Both the position numbers and the translations under genes were made by a program. The notes beneath the pieces are model-generated. The model was not told the origin of the DNA, ran no database searches, and worked only from the letters and a program-made list of their open reading frames with translations. Below, in pieces: positions 63,388-64,000 of a stretch of DNA of 64,000 nt. Origin of the DNA: Desulfovibrio intestinalis (GTDB lineage: Bacteria > Desulfobacterota > Desulfovibrionia > Desulfovibrionales > Desulfovibrionaceae); assembly GCF_014202345.1 (NCBI RefSeq), contig NZ_JACHGO010000006.1:62001-126000 (forward strand), written 5' to 3'. Positions within the stretch are counted from its first letter, which is position 1; every line of letters starts with the position of its first letter.

Positions 63388-64000
63388 ACCGGACAGGAAA
63401 AACGTAGGTTGCCCGCAGATGGTGTTCGTCTGCGTCAGTTCCCGGGGTTTTTTCAGCCGTGGCGGTGCGAACCATCCACAAGGCGGGCTTGTCCACGGTA
63501 AACGAGGCTTTGCCCTGGGCATCCGTGGTGGCGGTAGTTTTGTAGGTATCTTCTTCCTTGCTGAATCCATCGTGGGTCAGACCCACTGCAGCGCCAGCCA
63601 GCGGCTTGCCGCGCAGCAGAACCTGCACGTTCATTGTGCCGCCCGGCTTCACGGTTGCGGGATTGTCCAGCAGAACAATTTCAAGCATCTGATTTTGAGG
63701 CGTCTTGTACAGGCTGTCGGTTGCTGCAGGATTGAGCAGGGTTTTGGCGAATTTTTCGTACTTGCCTACAGAGCGAACTTTCTTGCCCTGGGCTTCAAGT
63801 TGCGCGCGGTTGCCTTCAAGCACGCCTTCGGTGGTTTCGCTCCATATCTGGGGCAGGCGGTGCCCCACCAGCAGGGCCGGGGCCGTGTCTGCCAGCGCAA
63901 TATCGCCCACAAGAGCGGCAAGGGCAGCGTCTTCGCTCAGATTTACGGAAGAGGCTTTGCCATTTTGCAGAACTTGCAGGCGCACGGTCGCGGGATTTTC
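63386..64000 (-). CDS. DUF4198 / NikK-like periplasmic protein, 5' end cut by window edge
   Basis: The C-terminal 204 residues of a protein whose frame is open to base 64000. It carries the DUF4198-type pattern: an N-terminal part with PALLVGHRLPQIWSETTEG, LEIVLLDNPATVKPGGTMNV, then a beta-sandwich with LAGAAVGLTHDGFS, TTDAQGKASFTVDKPALWMV and the terminal HHLRATYVFPV. NikK proteins of nickel uptake loci have this architecture, and the NikL-like gene follows. The signal peptide would lie outside the window. Nickel is an inference from the pair. Confidence 0.65.
   Translation of the reverse strand, partial: ENPATVRLQVLQNGKASSVNLSEDAALAALVGDIALADTAPALLVGHRLPQIWSETTEGVLEGNRAQLEAQGKKVRSVGKYEKFAKTLLNPAATDSLYKTPQNQMLEIVLLDNPATVKPGGTMNVQVLLRGKPLAGAAVGLTHDGFSKEEDTYKTTATTDAQGKASFTVDKPALWMVRTATAEKTPGTDADEHHLRATYVFPVR

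Overview
The window reads as chromosomal DNA of a delta-proteobacterial sulfate reducer of the Desulfovibrio type. This is inferred from gene content and order, not from a marker gene: a 1183-residue FAD/iron-sulfur lactate-type oxidoreductase, a C_GCAxxG redox protein, an ArsR-methyltransferase fusion next to ahcY, NikK/NikL-like proteins at the right edge, and an infB region with DUF503 and NrnA between infB and truB. There is no rRNA, no recognisable tRNA, no CRISPR array and no transposase.

Left part (1-11.5 kb). A partial site-2-type protease is followed by an apparent minus-strand operon: rnhA, a Gate-domain membrane protein, a C_GCAxxG_C_C protein and a MoaD/ThiS-like protein ending in Ser-Ser-Gly. 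Next come a chemoreceptor, ahcY with a SahR-like regulator-methyltransferase fusion and a palindromic operator, a DUF721/DciA-like protein and two unassigned genes. From 11.8 to 15.4 kb lies the large FAD/Fe-S oxidoreductase.

Acid-stress and glutamate region (17-23 kb). Glutamate decarboxylase and a GadC-type antiporter form one operon. A second GadC-like antiporter is divergent from it, and a glutaminase with a perfect 12-bp stem-loop in its leader follows. Together they look like a glutamine/glutamate-dependent proton-consuming module.

Housekeeping region (23-37.5 kb). Stomatin-like and NfeD proteins, an unassigned 315-residue protein, pnp, rpsO, truB, nrnA, DUF503, infB, ylxR, nusA and rimP all run on the minus strand. 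A structured leader with a strong terminator precedes rimP, and another terminator lies between infB and DUF503.

Surface-adhesion region (37.9-58.7 kb). A PAS-containing chemoreceptor is followed by a dispersed repeat element and a three-gene minus-strand operon. The operon encodes a type I secretion ABC transporter, its membrane-fusion partner and a 4684-residue protein made of about 39 VCBS-type repeats, many encoded by exactly 318-bp tandem units.

Right part (58.7-64 kb). This holds MutY with an intact Nudix box, a cyclophilin, a DinB-fold protein, a YceI protein and two proteins resembling the NikL/NikK accessory components of nickel ECF transporters.

The least explained items are non-coding. 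A composite dispersed repeat of about 1.2-1.3 kb occurs in two full copies (15.6-16.9 and 39.6-40.9 kb) with two eroded fragments near 62 kb. It contains a nested stem in which one base pair changes in a compensatory way between copies. Short palindromic elements with TAGAGC/GCTCTA ends recur in intergenic DNA.
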